Positions 1 through 8,557 of a stretch of DNA of 64,000 nt are shown piece after piece. This DNA is from Metabacillus litoralis (GTDB lineage Bacteria; Bacillota; Bacilli; Bacillales; Bacillaceae). The stretch's first letter is position 1, and the number at the start of each line of letters is the position of its first letter. The stretch lies in contig NZ_JAIVKL010000005.1 of assembly GCF_020524045.1 (NCBI RefSeq), forward strand, positions 393,088 to 457,087. Reading direction: 5' to 3'. The translations under genes were made by a program, and so were the position numbers. The notes under the pieces were generated by a model. That model searched no databases, had not been told where the DNA came from, and was given only the letters and a program-made list of their open reading frames with translations.

Positions 1-1
1 C

Positions 2-1444
2 ATTAATAATAATGCAACATTAGGACAATTCTTAAGCAGTCATGACCAAAACGGCTTCTTAACAGAATATGTAGGTGGAGACCGAGCGAAATTAAAAGTA
101 GCTGCGGCACTACAAATCACTTCTAAAGGTCAACCAGTTATTTACTATGGTGAAGAATTAGGTAACTCTGGTACGGCTGATTGGAAGAAAGATGAAAATG
201 GAAATATTCTAGCATTTGGTCAAAATCGTGATTCTATGCCTTGGGAGCTTTATGAAAATGAAGACCCTGAAGCAATGGCACTACACAATCATTACTCAAC
301 TTTACTAAACATCCGTGCTGACTACTCGAAAGTATTCTCTAAAGGTACTCGTGAAAAAGTAGCTGGTGGAGATGAAGAAGGATATTTAGTATTTGAAAGA
401 GAATATGATGGTGAGCAAGTATTAGTTGGTTTAAACACTGAAGAAGCAGCGACAAAAGCAACATTTGCAGTAGACTTTGCTGCTGATACAAAAGTAGTTG
501 ACTTATACAACAACAAAGAATACGTTGTAAATGCAAATCAAGAAGTAACTGTTGATTTACCTGGTAGTGTTGATGGTGGTACGTTTATCCTTGCTGTTGA
601 AAAGGTAGAGCCGAAACCTGAGCCAAAGCCAGAGCCGAAGCCAGAACCGAAGCCAGAGCCGAAGCCAGAGCCGAAGCCAGAACCGAAACCTGAGCCGAAG
701 CCAGAACCAAAACCTGGTAAAGAAACAGATAAAAAGCCAAAATCAGTTGTTGTAAAAGCTAAAGTTAAAGACGGTAAAGCAACAATTGACAACAAAGATC
801 TTGAAAAAGTTAAAAAAGGCGATCAAGTTATCATAGAATTCAAAGGTAACAAGTCGGCTAAAGCAACATTCACTTTAACAAAAGAAAATATCTCTCTATT
901 AATGGAAAAAGGTATTGATACAGTAACTCTAGCTCCAAAAGATTTAGAAGTTGCAATGAATATTCCGATTTCACTAATCCCAGAAGGTGCAGACTTATCT
1001 GTCAAGCGTCTGGCGGATATGGAAGATGACAGTTTCATTAGCGGTGTGTATGATTTCTCACTACTTGTTGATGGAAAGTCTATTCACAATTTCAATGAAG
1101 AGATTGAGCTAGTATTTGATGTAAATCCGAAAAACGTTAAAAACCCAGAAAATGTTGAAGTAATCTACTTCAATGAGGAAACAGAGAAATGGGAGATCGT
1201 ACCAGGTGCTGTTTATAAAGATGGTAAAGTAACTGTTCGTACTTCACATTTCAGTATCTTCGCAGTAGTTGAAGTTGCAAAAGTTAATGATGTAGAAAAG
1301 ATCTCTGAACCTTCTAAAGAAGGCTATGAGCTTCCTTCAACAGCTACTTCAAGCTATAACTGGTTAGTGATTGGTTTCATCGTGATCTCTATCGGTGGGG
1401 CGTATGTATTTGTTCAAAGAAGAAAGATTCATGTAGAAAAATAA
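2..1444 (+). CDS. C-terminal part of a cell-wall-anchored GH13 alpha-amylase/pullulanase (5' end outside window)
   Basis: The reading frame is open from base 2, so the start lies upstream of the window. The first residues read FLSSHDQNGFL, then QPVIYYGEELG, which match late conserved regions of the GH13 (alpha-amylase/pullulanase) barrel. A beta-rich domain C follows, then a proline-lysine-glutamate spacer (about bases 607-714), then a roughly 200-residue beta-rich module I do not recognise. The end is a sortase signal: LPSTA (bases 1331-1345), a hydrophobic stretch and a basic tail (QRRK). LPSTA differs from canonical LPXTG and resembles the LPDTA/LPDTS signals used by class D sortases in B. 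subtilis. Inferred role: a surface enzyme degrading starch or related glucans. Family confidence is high; exact substrate is unknown. Confidence 0.85.
   Translation: MNNNATLGQFLSSHDQNGFLTEYVGGDRAKLKVAAALQITSKGQPVIYYGEELGNSGTADWKKDENGNILAFGQNRDSMPWELYENEDPEAMALHNHYSTLLNIRADYSKVFSKGTREKVAGGDEEGYLVFEREYDGEQVLVGLNTEEAATKATFAVDFAADTKVVDLYNNKEYVVNANQEVTVDLPGSVDGGTFILAVEKVEPKPEPKPEPKPEPKPEPKPEPKPEPKPEPKPEPKPGKETDKKPKSVVVKAKVKDGKATIDNKDLEKVKKGDQVIIEFKGNKSAKATFTLTKENISLLMEKGIDTVTLAPKDLEVAMNIPISLIPEGADLSVKRLADMEDDSFISGVYDFSLLVDGKSIHNFNEEIELVFDVNPKNVKNPENVEVIYFNEETEKWEIVPGAVYKDGKVTVRTSHFSIFAVVEVAKVNDVEKISEPSKEGYELPSTATSSYNWLVIGFIVISIGGAYVFVQRRKIHVEK
607..714 (+). repeat. Tandem PKPEP-coding repeat (protein linker)
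   Basis: A 6-bp/12-bp periodic stretch alternating gagccg/aagcca and close variants encodes repeated Pro-Lys-Pro-Glu. It is the wall-spanning linker between catalytic module and anchor. Such runs expand and contract by slippage, so its length may differ between strains. Confidence 0.9.
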
Positions 1445-1456
1445 GATTAACTTTTT

Positions 1457-1492
1457 GCTTGATAGTGGGTGCTTCCTGCTATCAAGCTTTTT
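1457..1492 (+). terminator. Rho-independent terminator of the GH13 gene
   Basis: Nine-base stem (gcttgatag/ctatcaagc) followed by a T run, 12 bases after the stop codon. Confidence 0.8.
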
Positions 1493-1510
1493 GTTTTATT
1501 CTTGAAAAGA

Positions 1511-1548
1511 AAAGCGAGGAAATCTCAATAGTAAGATTTCCTCGCTTT
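1511..1548 (-). terminator. Rho-independent terminator of ku
   Basis: Fifteen-base perfect stem (aaagcgaggaaatct and its complement) just beyond the ku stop codon. On the minus strand it is followed by a T-rich tract. Confidence 0.75.
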
Positions 1549-1554
1549 AGATGT

Positions 1555-2457
1555 TTATGCTTTTTTTCTAACAGTTTTTGTTTTTTTAGCTGTCGATGCT
1601 TCTGTTCCTTTTTCATTGGTATCATCTCCACCAACTACTTTAGGTTGTTGAGTTTTTGGTGTTGTTTTACCTTTTGCTTGAGGCTTTTTTGTTTTCTCAA
1701 TACTTGCTTGTAATGCACTCATTAAATCAACTACATTTTGTCTCGGAGCAGCTTCGGAAGGAGTCTTGCCTTCATCTTGGTTAACTTTACGTTCAATTAA
1801 TTCTTGAAGAGCTAGACGATAGTCATCTTTATACTTTTCAGGCTCAAATGTTGTTGTTAATTGATCAATTAACATAATAGCTGTTTTTAGCTCTTTTGAC
1901 CCTACTTCTACTTGCTCAGGTACGCTAGGTACTTCTTTAACATTTCTTACTTCATCTGGATAATGAACAGTTTCCATTACGATGCAGTTTTGATACACAC
2001 GAACAATTGCAAGCTGTTGTTTTGAGCGAATTGTTATTTCTGCAATTCCGATTTTACCGGATTTATTTAATGATTCACGTAATAACCCATAGGCTTTACC
2101 ACCGTTTTCTCCTGGTCCAATAAAATAAGAGCGATTAAAGTATATTGGATCAATATCTTCCATTTTAACAAAATCAATAATCTCAACTGTTTTATCTTCA
2201 TGTTCATCTTTAATCTCTTGTAGTTCTTCTTCAGTTAAAACAACATACTTACCTTTTACATATTCATAACCCTTTACAATTTCATCAGTTGATATTTCTT
2301 CATCACAATTAGGGCATTTTTTTTCATATTGAATAGGAGTGTGACATTTTTTATGGAGTGTTCTCAATTTGATATCTTTATCCTCTGTAGCTGCATAAAG
2401 CTTTATTGGTATATTTACAAGTCCAAAACTAATGGATCCTTTCCACATTGTATGCAT
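1555..2457 (-). CDS. ku: Ku-type DNA end-binding protein (non-homologous end joining)
   Basis: This 300-residue protein begins MHTMWKGSISFGLVNIP, the typical start of bacterial Ku. It contains a CHTPIQYEKKCPNC segment, and the core ends in a lysine-rich tail (KKTKTVRKKA), as in YkoV of B. subtilis. Ku homodimers bind double-strand breaks and recruit LigD; in Bacillus this protects spores. The start has a Shine-Dalgarno (aggtaggga) 8 bases upstream. Unlike B. subtilis, the partner gene ligD is not adjacent: the upstream neighbour is uppP. The family call is firm. Confidence 0.95.
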   Translation of the reverse strand: MHTMWKGSISFGLVNIPIKLYAATEDKDIKLRTLHKKCHTPIQYEKKCPNCDEEISTDEIVKGYEYVKGKYVVLTEEELQEIKDEHEDKTVEIIDFVKMEDIDPIYFNRSYFIGPGENGGKAYGLLRESLNKSGKIGIAEITIRSKQQLAIVRVYQNCIVMETVHYPDEVRNVKEVPSVPEQVEVGSKELKTAIMLIDQLTTTFEPEKYKDDYRLALQELIERKVNQDEGKTPSEAAPRQNVVDLMSALQASIEKTKKPQAKGKTTPKTQQPKVVGGDDTNEKGTEASTAKKTKTVRKKA

Positions 2458-2572
2458 ATAACTCCCTACCTTTCAAAAAGTTTCCTACATTTATTTATTA
2501 GCATAGGGTTTATCCAACTATTTAATAAGTAGCAATACATACCAATTATTTTAAAGGATCAGATAAACGAAA

Positions 2573-3352
2573 TTAAAAAATTTCTAATTTCTGTAAAATT
2601 AAGATTGTTCCTCCTAGTAACCAAACATAGATAGCAAAAAGTTTAAGTGATTTATTTTTGACAAAAGAGATCATGAATTTTACTGCGATATATCCAAATA
2701 TGGCTGCCGCTAGTGTTGCTATTAACATAGATGTAAAACTTATTTGGGGAACATTACCTGACATAATATCTTTTAATTGAAATAAGACTCCTCCACATAT
2801 TGCAGGAATGGAGAGAAGAAAGGAAAAATAAGCTGCTGCTTCTTTGTCCATTTTTCTAATGAGTGCACCGACAATTGTCATACCAGATCTAGAAATAGCA
2901 GGGAAAATGGCAATTGCTTGAAAACTACCAATAAAGAAGGAATCGAACAATGTAATATCCTCAACCTTTTTTGCGCCATTTTTTATTGAATCAGCAAACC
3001 AGAGAAATAGACCTGTTACAAGGAATTCCCATCCAATCGTTACGCCTGTCATAGAAATAGCTTCGAAATAATCATTGAACAATAAACCAGCAATAACAGC
3101 AGGTATTGTTCCGATAATTAATAAGAAGCTGATTCGACTAAATGGATTTCTAATAAGCTTTAATAAAATATCTTTATAAAATACTATTAAAGCAATAAGT
3201 GTACCTAAATGTAACATCGTATCTAAATATAAACCTGCTTCTTCAAGTCCAAAAATATTTCTCCCTAAATATAGGTGACCTGTACTACTAATAGGAATAA
3301 ATTCAGTTAATCCTTGTATAATTCCTAAAATGATTGCTTGTAACCAATCCAT
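2573..3352 (-). CDS. uppP: Undecaprenyl-diphosphatase (UppP/BacA family)
   Basis: 259-residue polytopic membrane protein that dephosphorylates undecaprenyl pyrophosphate to recycle the lipid carrier of wall synthesis; overproduction gives bacitracin resistance in this family. It has the two family signatures: EFIPISSTGHL near the N-terminus and PAISRSGMTIVGAL in the middle. I chose the ATG of MDWLQ because aggagg lies 8 bases upstream; the ATG two codons earlier sits too close to it. Length matches the family. It is transcribed toward ku and divergent from the DedA gene. Confidence 0.93.
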   Translation of the reverse strand: MDWLQAIILGIIQGLTEFIPISSTGHLYLGRNIFGLEEAGLYLDTMLHLGTLIALIVFYKDILLKLIRNPFSRISFLLIIGTIPAVIAGLLFNDYFEAISMTGVTIGWEFLVTGLFLWFADSIKNGAKKVEDITLFDSFFIGSFQAIAIFPAISRSGMTIVGALIRKMDKEAAAYFSFLLSIPAICGGVLFQLKDIMSGNVPQISFTSMLIATLAAAIFGYIAVKFMISFVKNKSLKLFAIYVWLLGGTILILQKLEIF

Positions 3353-3447
3353 CCCCATTTCCTCCTCTAAAAAGATGCTTGTCTGTATACATGAATATGT
3401 GTAATATATATGCTTGTAGAACACATCTTGGAAAATAGGTGAGGAAT

Positions 3448-4077
3448 ATGGAAGAATTAATTTTAATGATGGTAGAGAGCTTCAAAGAGCTTTCTTACTT
3501 TGGTGTTATGCTTGCTTTAACTATTGAATTTATTCCGGCTGAGATTGTTTTACCTCTCGCTGGGTTTTGGGTATATGAAGGTGATATGACTCTTTGGGGA
3601 ACTGTATTGGCTGGTACAATTGGTGGGACACTTGGACCACTAACTTTGTATGCAGTTGGTAGGTACGGGGGAAGACCTTTTCTCTTAAAGTATGGTAAAT
3701 ATTTTTTTGTTAATGAAGAAAAACTAATTAAATCAGATCAGTTTTTTGAGCGAAATGGTGCAATGGTTGCATTTACTGCTAGATTTCTACCAGGTGTTCG
3801 AACACTCATATCAATTCCTTGTGGTATGGCAAAAATGAATGTGTGGATTTTCTCAATCTATACATTTATTGCTATGTTTCCTATTACTTTTATCTATGTA
3901 TATTTAGGATTTAAACTTGGTGAGAGATGGGAAGATGTAGGTGAGCTTGCTAATAAATACATTTTACCAATTGGTATAAGTGTTTTAATTATTTTTATTG
4001 TCTATAAAATTATCACAAAAAAAAGACGAAAATCGATTAATGTGGAATCGTTGAAACACATCTCTCAAAAAAAATAA
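3448..4077 (+). CDS. ykoX: DedA family membrane protein (YkoX-like)
   Basis: A membrane protein of about 209 residues with the DedA features: an N-terminal re-entrant segment (EFIPAEIVLPLAG), the loop RFLPGVRTLISIPCGMAKM, and several hydrophobic helices. DedA proteins are linked to undecaprenyl phosphate or phospholipid flipping and membrane homeostasis. Position next to a TerC gene matches ykoX-ykoY in B. subtilis. The neighbouring divergent uppP also acts on undecaprenyl carriers, which fits. The start is uncertain: GTG at 3439 is also in frame, but the purine-rich ggtgagg overlaps it, so I prefer ATG 3448. Confidence 0.88.
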   Translation: MEELILMMVESFKELSYFGVMLALTIEFIPAEIVLPLAGFWVYEGDMTLWGTVLAGTIGGTLGPLTLYAVGRYGGRPFLLKYGKYFFVNEEKLIKSDQFFERNGAMVAFTARFLPGVRTLISIPCGMAKMNVWIFSIYTFIAMFPITFIYVYLGFKLGERWEDVGELANKYILPIGISVLIIFIVYKIITKKRRKSINVESLKHISQKK

Positions 4078-4083
4078 AAACTG

Positions 4084-4113
4084 TTGACATTTACCAATGA
4101 CTGAAAGTATGAT
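4084..4113 (+). promoter_or_regulatory. SigA-type promoter of the riboswitch-ykoY transcript
   Basis: TTGACA (4084-4089), 18-base spacer, TATGAT (4108-4113), placed about 30 bases before the riboswitch aptamer. Confidence 0.75.
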
Positions 4114-4139
4114 GAATATAACTTAATATTCTTCTTCTC

Positions 4140-4256
4140 AAAGGGGAGTAGCGTTCAGGGATTATTTCCTGAAAACAAAGTCGTCATTTCATGGATTTAC
4201 ATCCATCGGCTTTGTTGGCATGATCGGTGATTAACATGCTCAGCAAGACCTTTGCC
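4140..4256 (+). ncRNA. yybP-ykoY manganese riboswitch
   Basis: The leader contains the conserved aaaggggagtagc box near its 5' end. It also contains the acatgctcagcaagacctttgcc segment typical of this class, read across 4234-4256. It lies directly upstream of a TerC gene, the usual partner. Mn2+ binding to this class stabilises the aptamer and disrupts the terminator, switching on export. Confidence 0.93.
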
Positions 4257-4279
4257 TAAGTTGGCAAAGGTCTTTTTTT
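4246..4279 (+). terminator. Riboswitch expression-platform terminator
   Basis: agacctttgcc pairs with ggcaaaggtct and is followed by seven T residues. The 5' arm overlaps the aptamer's 3' strand, so ligand binding and termination are mutually exclusive. Confidence 0.9.
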
Positions 4280-4364
4280 GTTTTTTCTTATTGCTAACTT
4301 AGGACCTAGTAATTCTGGTGGAAAAGAATTTAATAAGATCTTAAAGAGCATAGGAGGAAAAATA

Positions 4365-5174
4365 ATGGATGTGGCTTTATTGTTTGAGTATGGTTGGGTA
4401 TTATTAGTATTAATTGCATTAGAAGGAATTTTAGCTGCTGATAACGCACTTGTAATGGCGGTTATGGTTAAGCATTTACCTGAAGACCAGAGGAAAAAAG
4501 CATTGTTTTATGGGTTAGCAGGTGCATTTGTATTAAGATTTGGAGCGCTATTCTTAATATCTTTCTTAGTAAATGTATGGCAAGTGCAGGCTATTGGTGC
4601 AATTTATTTACTTTACATCTCTATAAATCATATTTTTAAGAAATATGTATTTAAGAAAAATGAGCATCTTAAGAAGCCAAAAAAAGAATCTGGTTTTTGG
4701 GGAACAGTTTTCAAAGTTGAGTTAGCAGATATGGCATTTGCAGTTGATTCAATTCTTGCAGCTGTTGCTTTGGCAGTAACCTTACCTGCAACAAATCTTC
4801 CTGCTATTGGTGGAATAGATGGAGGACAGTTTTTAGTCATTCTTGCAGGTGGAATTATAGGGATTATTATTATGAGATTTGCTGCAACCTATTTCGTAAA
4901 ATTATTAAAGAAAAAGCCTTCGCTTGAAACAGCAGCTTTTGCTATTGTAGGCTGGGTAGGTGTAAAACTTTCGTTATACACTTTAGCACATCCACAAATT
5001 AATGTTGTATCAAAGCACTTTATTGAATCACCTACCTGGAAGCTTATTTTCTGGATTGTTTTAGCTGGAATTGCTATTGGTGGTTGGTTTCTATCTAAAG
5101 AAGTAACTTCAGAAATGATTGGGAATGAAATCGATGAACAAGATCAATCACTAAGAAAAGTAGAAAACCATTAG
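4365..5174 (+). CDS. ykoY: TerC family manganese exporter (YkoY/MeeY)
   Basis: A 269-residue protein with about seven membrane helices and the two acidic TerC motifs: EGILAADNALVMAVM near the N-terminus and DMAFAVDSILAAVAL in the middle. B. subtilis YkoY (MeeY) exports Mn2+ and helps metallate secreted enzymes. Start chosen at ATG 4365 because taggagga lies upstream at proper spacing; the frame is open further 5' but lies inside the riboswitch leader. Regulation by Mn2+ is supported by the riboswitch. The basic loop KKYVFKKNEHLKKPKK is cytoplasmic. Confidence 0.93.
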   Translation: MDVALLFEYGWVLLVLIALEGILAADNALVMAVMVKHLPEDQRKKALFYGLAGAFVLRFGALFLISFLVNVWQVQAIGAIYLLYISINHIFKKYVFKKNEHLKKPKKESGFWGTVFKVELADMAFAVDSILAAVALAVTLPATNLPAIGGIDGGQFLVILAGGIIGIIIMRFAATYFVKLLKKKPSLETAAFAIVGWVGVKLSLYTLAHPQINVVSKHFIESPTWKLIFWIVLAGIAIGGWFLSKEVTSEMIGNEIDEQDQSLRKVENH

Positions 5175-5268
5175 TAAATAAGACTTCATATGGCACGCTT
5201 CTCTAAGTAGGATTCTCATTTATTGAAGACCACAAGAAATAAATTATCAGGTTTAATAGCGATAAAAA

Positions 5269-5610
5269 GAGGCTGGGACATAAGTAGTTAAGCTGATGTT
5301 AAATCCGAATTATTAGGTGATATGTCAATTAAACATTCGCCTAATAGTTCGGGTTTTTATTTGCCATCTTCTATAGTTTTTTGATTTTGATTACTACTTA
5401 TAAGAACTTAGTGGAATGTAGCGGAAGACAACTCGACTCCTACGGGAATTGAGGAAAGGCTGAGACCACGCAGGCTTGCCGAGGAGGATCCGTTTTCTCC
5501 CCGTGAAAAGCGAGTGTCTGCAGCGCAATGGAACGAACTTGTTTTTTAGCCTAACTGAATTTAGATATATTAGTCTTTTTGAATGATTTCTTTAATTATG
5601 TCCCAGCCTC
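5269..5610. repeat. Dispersed repeat family A, complete copy (15-bp perfect terminal inverted repeats)
   Basis: 342 bp bounded by gaggctgggacataa and its exact complement; the match extends to aaaa/tttt outside. Near the left end, ccgaattattaggtga pairs with tcgcctaatagttcgg and is followed by a T-rich run, forming a terminator-like hairpin. The interior includes a tggaatgtagcggaag segment and a tgaggaaaggctgagacc segment shared with the copies at 30730 and 63670. No target duplication was found. It lies about 95 bases after ykoY, where it may also act as that gene's terminator. Confidence 0.85.
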
Positions 5611-6179
5611 TTTTAACATAGATGGATTTTAAGGTCAGAATATTTGATTTGTCTATAATCTCGGGATGGTAAGTTTTGTGAATTTACATATTGTCTTTTT
5701 TATATGTGATTTCAAAATATCGTTCGTGTTGTTTTTATCTTTAAGATTATAGCTTGTTTTCATATTTTTCAGCGGTTTTATAGATTAAATTAAAAAGTTT
5801 CATGTCATTTTTGTAACAAATAATAGGTCTATATACTTATATGTAGATTTTCTTAAAAGAAATTCAAAACAACACCCTTATCTTTATAATCACTAACGAA
5901 ACTATATAGTGTAAATAAATAATTAGAGGAGGATAACTGAATTTCTAAAGATTTTCATCTTTTTTTAAGTCTGCAATAACAAAAAAATAAAGACTCTAAT
6001 TTAATCAATTGAGATTAAAGTACCTTCATTCAGTTATGGGACTTAAGATCTGTTTTTTGTAATATTTGTCTTATTCCAAGAAATAATAGAAAGGTAGTTT
6101 CATATATCTTCCTTTGCGAACCCTATATGAATTAGCTATTATAAACAAAGTAATATAGGGGAAACAGAGGTGAAACTCC
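5611..6179 (+). other. Gene-free leader region upstream of sigI
   Basis: 569 bases without a credible gene. It holds a candidate SigI-type promoter (5874-5900). It also holds a strong Shine-Dalgarno-like agaggagg (5925-5932) with no start codon behind it, and a long-range pairing (5933-5942 with 6028-6037). No tRNA or known riboswitch was recognised. Confidence 0.5.
5874..5900 (+). promoter_or_regulatory. Candidate SigI-dependent promoter for sigI-rsgI autoregulation
   Basis: ACCCTT, 17-base spacer, CGAA resembles the reported B. subtilis SigI elements (ACCCCC and CGAA). SigI is known to autoregulate there. The match is imperfect and the site lies about 280 bases from sigI, so this is tentative. 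Confidence 0.35.
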
Positions 6180-6926
6180 ATGCTTAGCCTTTTGTTTAGA
6201 CTAGGTAAGAAGAAACATTCATTAGAAGAGACAGTTTTATTAATACAAAAAGGTGATCGAGCATTACAAAATGAATTAATCAATCAATACAAGCCATTTG
6301 TTGCTAAAGCAGTTTCATCAGTATGTAAAAGATATATAAGTGAAAATGACGATGAATTTAGTATTGGATTAATTGCTTTTAATGATGCAATTGAAAAATA
6401 TTCGACAGATAAAGGAAGTTCTTTATTAGCTTTTGCTGAGCTAGTGATAAAACGTAAAGTTATTGACTACATTCGAAAAGAAGCACGTCAGCCATATACT
6501 GTTCACTTAGAACTGAATGAAAATGAGGAAAATGAATTTTCTCAGAGTAAAGTAGAGTCTGATTTATCCATCGATGAGTATACGAAAAAAGTGGAGCAAG
6601 AGCATAGGAAGGAAGAGATTGGGTATTTTCAGTTTCGTTTACAAGAATTTAAATTAACGTTTTCTGAAATTGTCGAACAATCTCCTAAACATTATGACGC
6701 AAGGCAAAATGCCTTGATGGTTGCAACTAAATTAATAGAAGATGAGGACTTAAAAGAGTTTCTATTTAATAAGAAGCAATTACCTGTTAAGCAGCTTGAA
6801 AAAAAGGTTGACGTTAGTCGAAAAACAATTGAGAGAAACAGAAAATACATCATTGCAATGGCTATCATTTTATCAGGGGAATTTGTCTATTTAAAAGACT
6901 ATATTAAAGGGGTGCTAGATTCATGA
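6180..6926 (+). CDS. sigI: RNA polymerase sigma factor SigI
   Basis: 248-residue sigma-70 family protein. The N-terminal half carries region 2 (LINQYKPFVAKAVSSVCKRY, then LAFAELVIKRKVIDYIRKEAR). The C-terminal half ends in a helix-turn-helix (KQLEKKVDVSRKTIERNRKYI), the SigI arrangement. In B. subtilis SigI responds to heat and envelope stress and controls wall-related genes. Length matches (251 in B. subtilis). It overlaps rsgI by 4 bases (ATGA), so the sigma factor and its anti-sigma are translationally coupled. The ATG has cagaggtga at about 8 bases. Confidence 0.95.
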   Translation: MLSLLFRLGKKKHSLEETVLLIQKGDRALQNELINQYKPFVAKAVSSVCKRYISENDDEFSIGLIAFNDAIEKYSTDKGSSLLAFAELVIKRKVIDYIRKEARQPYTVHLELNENEENEFSQSKVESDLSIDEYTKKVEQEHRKEEIGYFQFRLQEFKLTFSEIVEQSPKHYDARQNALMVATKLIEDEDLKEFLFNKKQLPVKQLEKKVDVSRKTIERNRKYIIAMAIILSGEFVYLKDYIKGVLDS

Positions 6927-8062
6927 AAAAAGGGGTCGTCGTCGATTGTAATGATGACTTTATTACGTTACTTACCCCGGAAGGGCAATTTTTAAAAGCA
7001 AACAATAAAAAGGGTATGTATGAATTAGGGGAAGAAATAACTTTTTTTCCTTTAATAAATGAACGGGAAGAAGCTGCAACAAGAGAATCTAGATTATTAA
7101 AAAATAAAGTAATCAATGCTTTAAGTTTTAAAAAAACTCGCATAGGTGCAATAACTTTTTTAGCTATTATGTTTTTAATTATTAGTTTTTTACCTTACGT
7201 AAATCAAAATAAAACTTATGCATATATGTCAATTGATATTAATCCTAGCTTTGAAGTGAAAATAAGTGACGATTTGACTGTTCTGTCATTAGATCCAATT
7301 AATGAAGAAGCAGAAAAACTGATTTTATTGCTACCAAATTGGCAGGATAAGCCTTTTACAGATGTGGTTAATTCAATAGTCCAGCAATCAAAGTCAGAGG
7401 GCTATATGTATCCAGGTAAAGAAATTTTAATCGCTACTGTCGTGAATCAAGAAGATAAAGAGATTGAAGAGAAGTTAGAAGAAAACATGGATCAAATTCG
7501 TCATTCTATTGAAGAAGATGATATGGTTGTAAAAACGATTGAAACAGACACTGAAACTAGAGATAAGGCGAAAAAGCAAGGTATATCAACGGGGAAATAC
7601 TTGGAATTAACTAATGATGAAGAGGTACAAGAAGTTGAAAATGTGACAGTGCCTGAGATAATTGAACATGAAGACAAGAGTAGTTCTGAAAAAGATAATC
7701 AAAATTTAATTATTCCTGTGAAACCTAATGTTGAAACAAACTCAAAGTGGAAAACGGATACAAAAGAAGAACTTAAAGAAACACAAGATAAGCTAAAGGA
7801 AAAAGCAAGAAGTGAAGAAAAGAAAGTAATAAAGAAAGAACTTGATAAAAAGAATGAAGATAATAGTAAAAAAGGTAAAAACAAAGAAAAGCAAGAAAGA
7901 AAATTGGAAAGAGAAAGAGAAAGAGAAAGAGAAAAAGAAGAAAGAAAACTAGCTAGAGAAAGACAAAAGGAAGAGAAAAGAGAAAATAAACAAATGAGAA
8001 GGTCTGAAAATCATAAACATCAGAAATCTCACAATCATGAACGAGATCGTGAAGATGATTAA
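6923..8062 (+). CDS. rsgI: Membrane anti-sigma-I factor RsgI
   Basis: 379 residues. Residues 1-42 form the cytoplasmic RsgI N-terminal domain that binds SigI. Residues about 74-93 form one transmembrane helix, and an extracytoplasmic domain begins YAYMSIDINPSFEV. The Asn107-Pro108 bond in SIDINPS is the autocleavage site known for RsgI proteins. From about residue 240 the protein is extremely rich in Lys, Glu and Arg (EREREREK-type runs), probably a charged extended or coiled tail, with His-rich ends. It has no carbohydrate-binding module of the clostridial type. Translation is coupled to sigI. Confidence 0.93.
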   Translation: MKKGVVVDCNDDFITLLTPEGQFLKANNKKGMYELGEEITFFPLINEREEAATRESRLLKNKVINALSFKKTRIGAITFLAIMFLIISFLPYVNQNKTYAYMSIDINPSFEVKISDDLTVLSLDPINEEAEKLILLLPNWQDKPFTDVVNSIVQQSKSEGYMYPGKEILIATVVNQEDKEIEEKLEENMDQIRHSIEEDDMVVKTIETDTETRDKAKKQGISTGKYLELTNDEEVQEVENVTVPEIIEHEDKSSSEKDNQNLIIPVKPNVETNSKWKTDTKEELKETQDKLKEKARSEEKKVIKKELDKKNEDNSKKGKNKEKQERKLEREREREREKEERKLARERQKEEKRENKQMRRSENHKHQKSHNHERDREDD

Positions 8063-8067
8063 GAGAG

Positions 8068-8095
8068 GTCTGATTAAAAGATTAGACTTTTCTTT
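8068..8095 (+). terminator. Terminator of sigI-rsgI
   Basis: gtctgat/attagac stem with a taaaag loop followed by ttttcttt, five bases after the rsgI stop. Confidence 0.75.
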
Positions 8096-8160
8096 TAAAG
8101 AAGAAGAAGTTCATTTTTTTTCAATTGTTTTGGTTTGATAGAGATTCAGAACCAACAAGC

Positions 8161-8216
8161 ATAAGACGATTTTGGAATTGAAGGCAAAGTAAACCTTCTA
8201 TTCCAAATCGTCTTAT
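8161..8216. terminator. Long hairpin downstream of the SASP gene
   Basis: ataagacgatttt-ggaat pairs with attccaaatcgtcttat around a bulged loop. It lies between the convergent rsgI and sspD-like genes. No strong T run follows on the minus strand, so efficiency is unclear. Confidence 0.5.
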
Positions 8217-8241
8217 TTGTACTTAGGGACTTGTAATTTTC

Positions 8242-8442
8242 TTATTCTGTTTTTTGGCCATTTAATTGTGATTGAGCTTGAGCTACTAACCGTTTCGTAA
8301 TTTCTCCACCAACGGATCCATTTGAACGTGCAACAGTATCTGAACCTAAATTAACACCAAATTCTTGTGCAATCTCATATTTAATTTGATCCAGAGCTTG
8401 TTCAATCCCTGGTACAAGTAATTTGTTACTGTTTTGACTCAT
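8242..8442 (-). CDS. sspD: Alpha/beta-type small acid-soluble spore protein
   Basis: 66 residues with both conserved blocks of the family: [37 protein letters not shown]. It contains the GPR-protease recognition region EIAQEFGV and the DNA-binding [19 protein letters not shown] segment. Such proteins saturate spore DNA and protect it from UV and heat. The start has gggagtgg at good spacing. Location between rsgI and ykrK matches sspD of B. subtilis; the symbol rests on that synteny. Expression is expected in the forespore under SigG, though I did not find a convincing SigG promoter. Confidence 0.93.
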   Translation of the reverse strand: MSQNSNKLLVPGIEQALDQIKYEIAQEFGVNLGSDTVARSNGSVGGEITKRLVAQAQSQLNGQKTE

Positions 8443-8557
8443 GTAAAGCCACTCCCTTATCTATGTGATTAAAGCTGAATTAATCTAACAGCCTTATTGA
8501 TAAGTTTTCATTAAGTGAGTCAATCTATACTGGTAATGATTAGAACTGGAGTATAAA

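Noticed and set aside
607..714. Regular repeat array resembling CRISPR
   Set aside because: The period is 6-12 bases without spacers and is in frame with a protein linker.
538..795. Minus-strand open frame rich in Gly-Ser-Phe opposite the PKPEP linker
   Set aside because: It is the mirror of the repeat on the coding strand.
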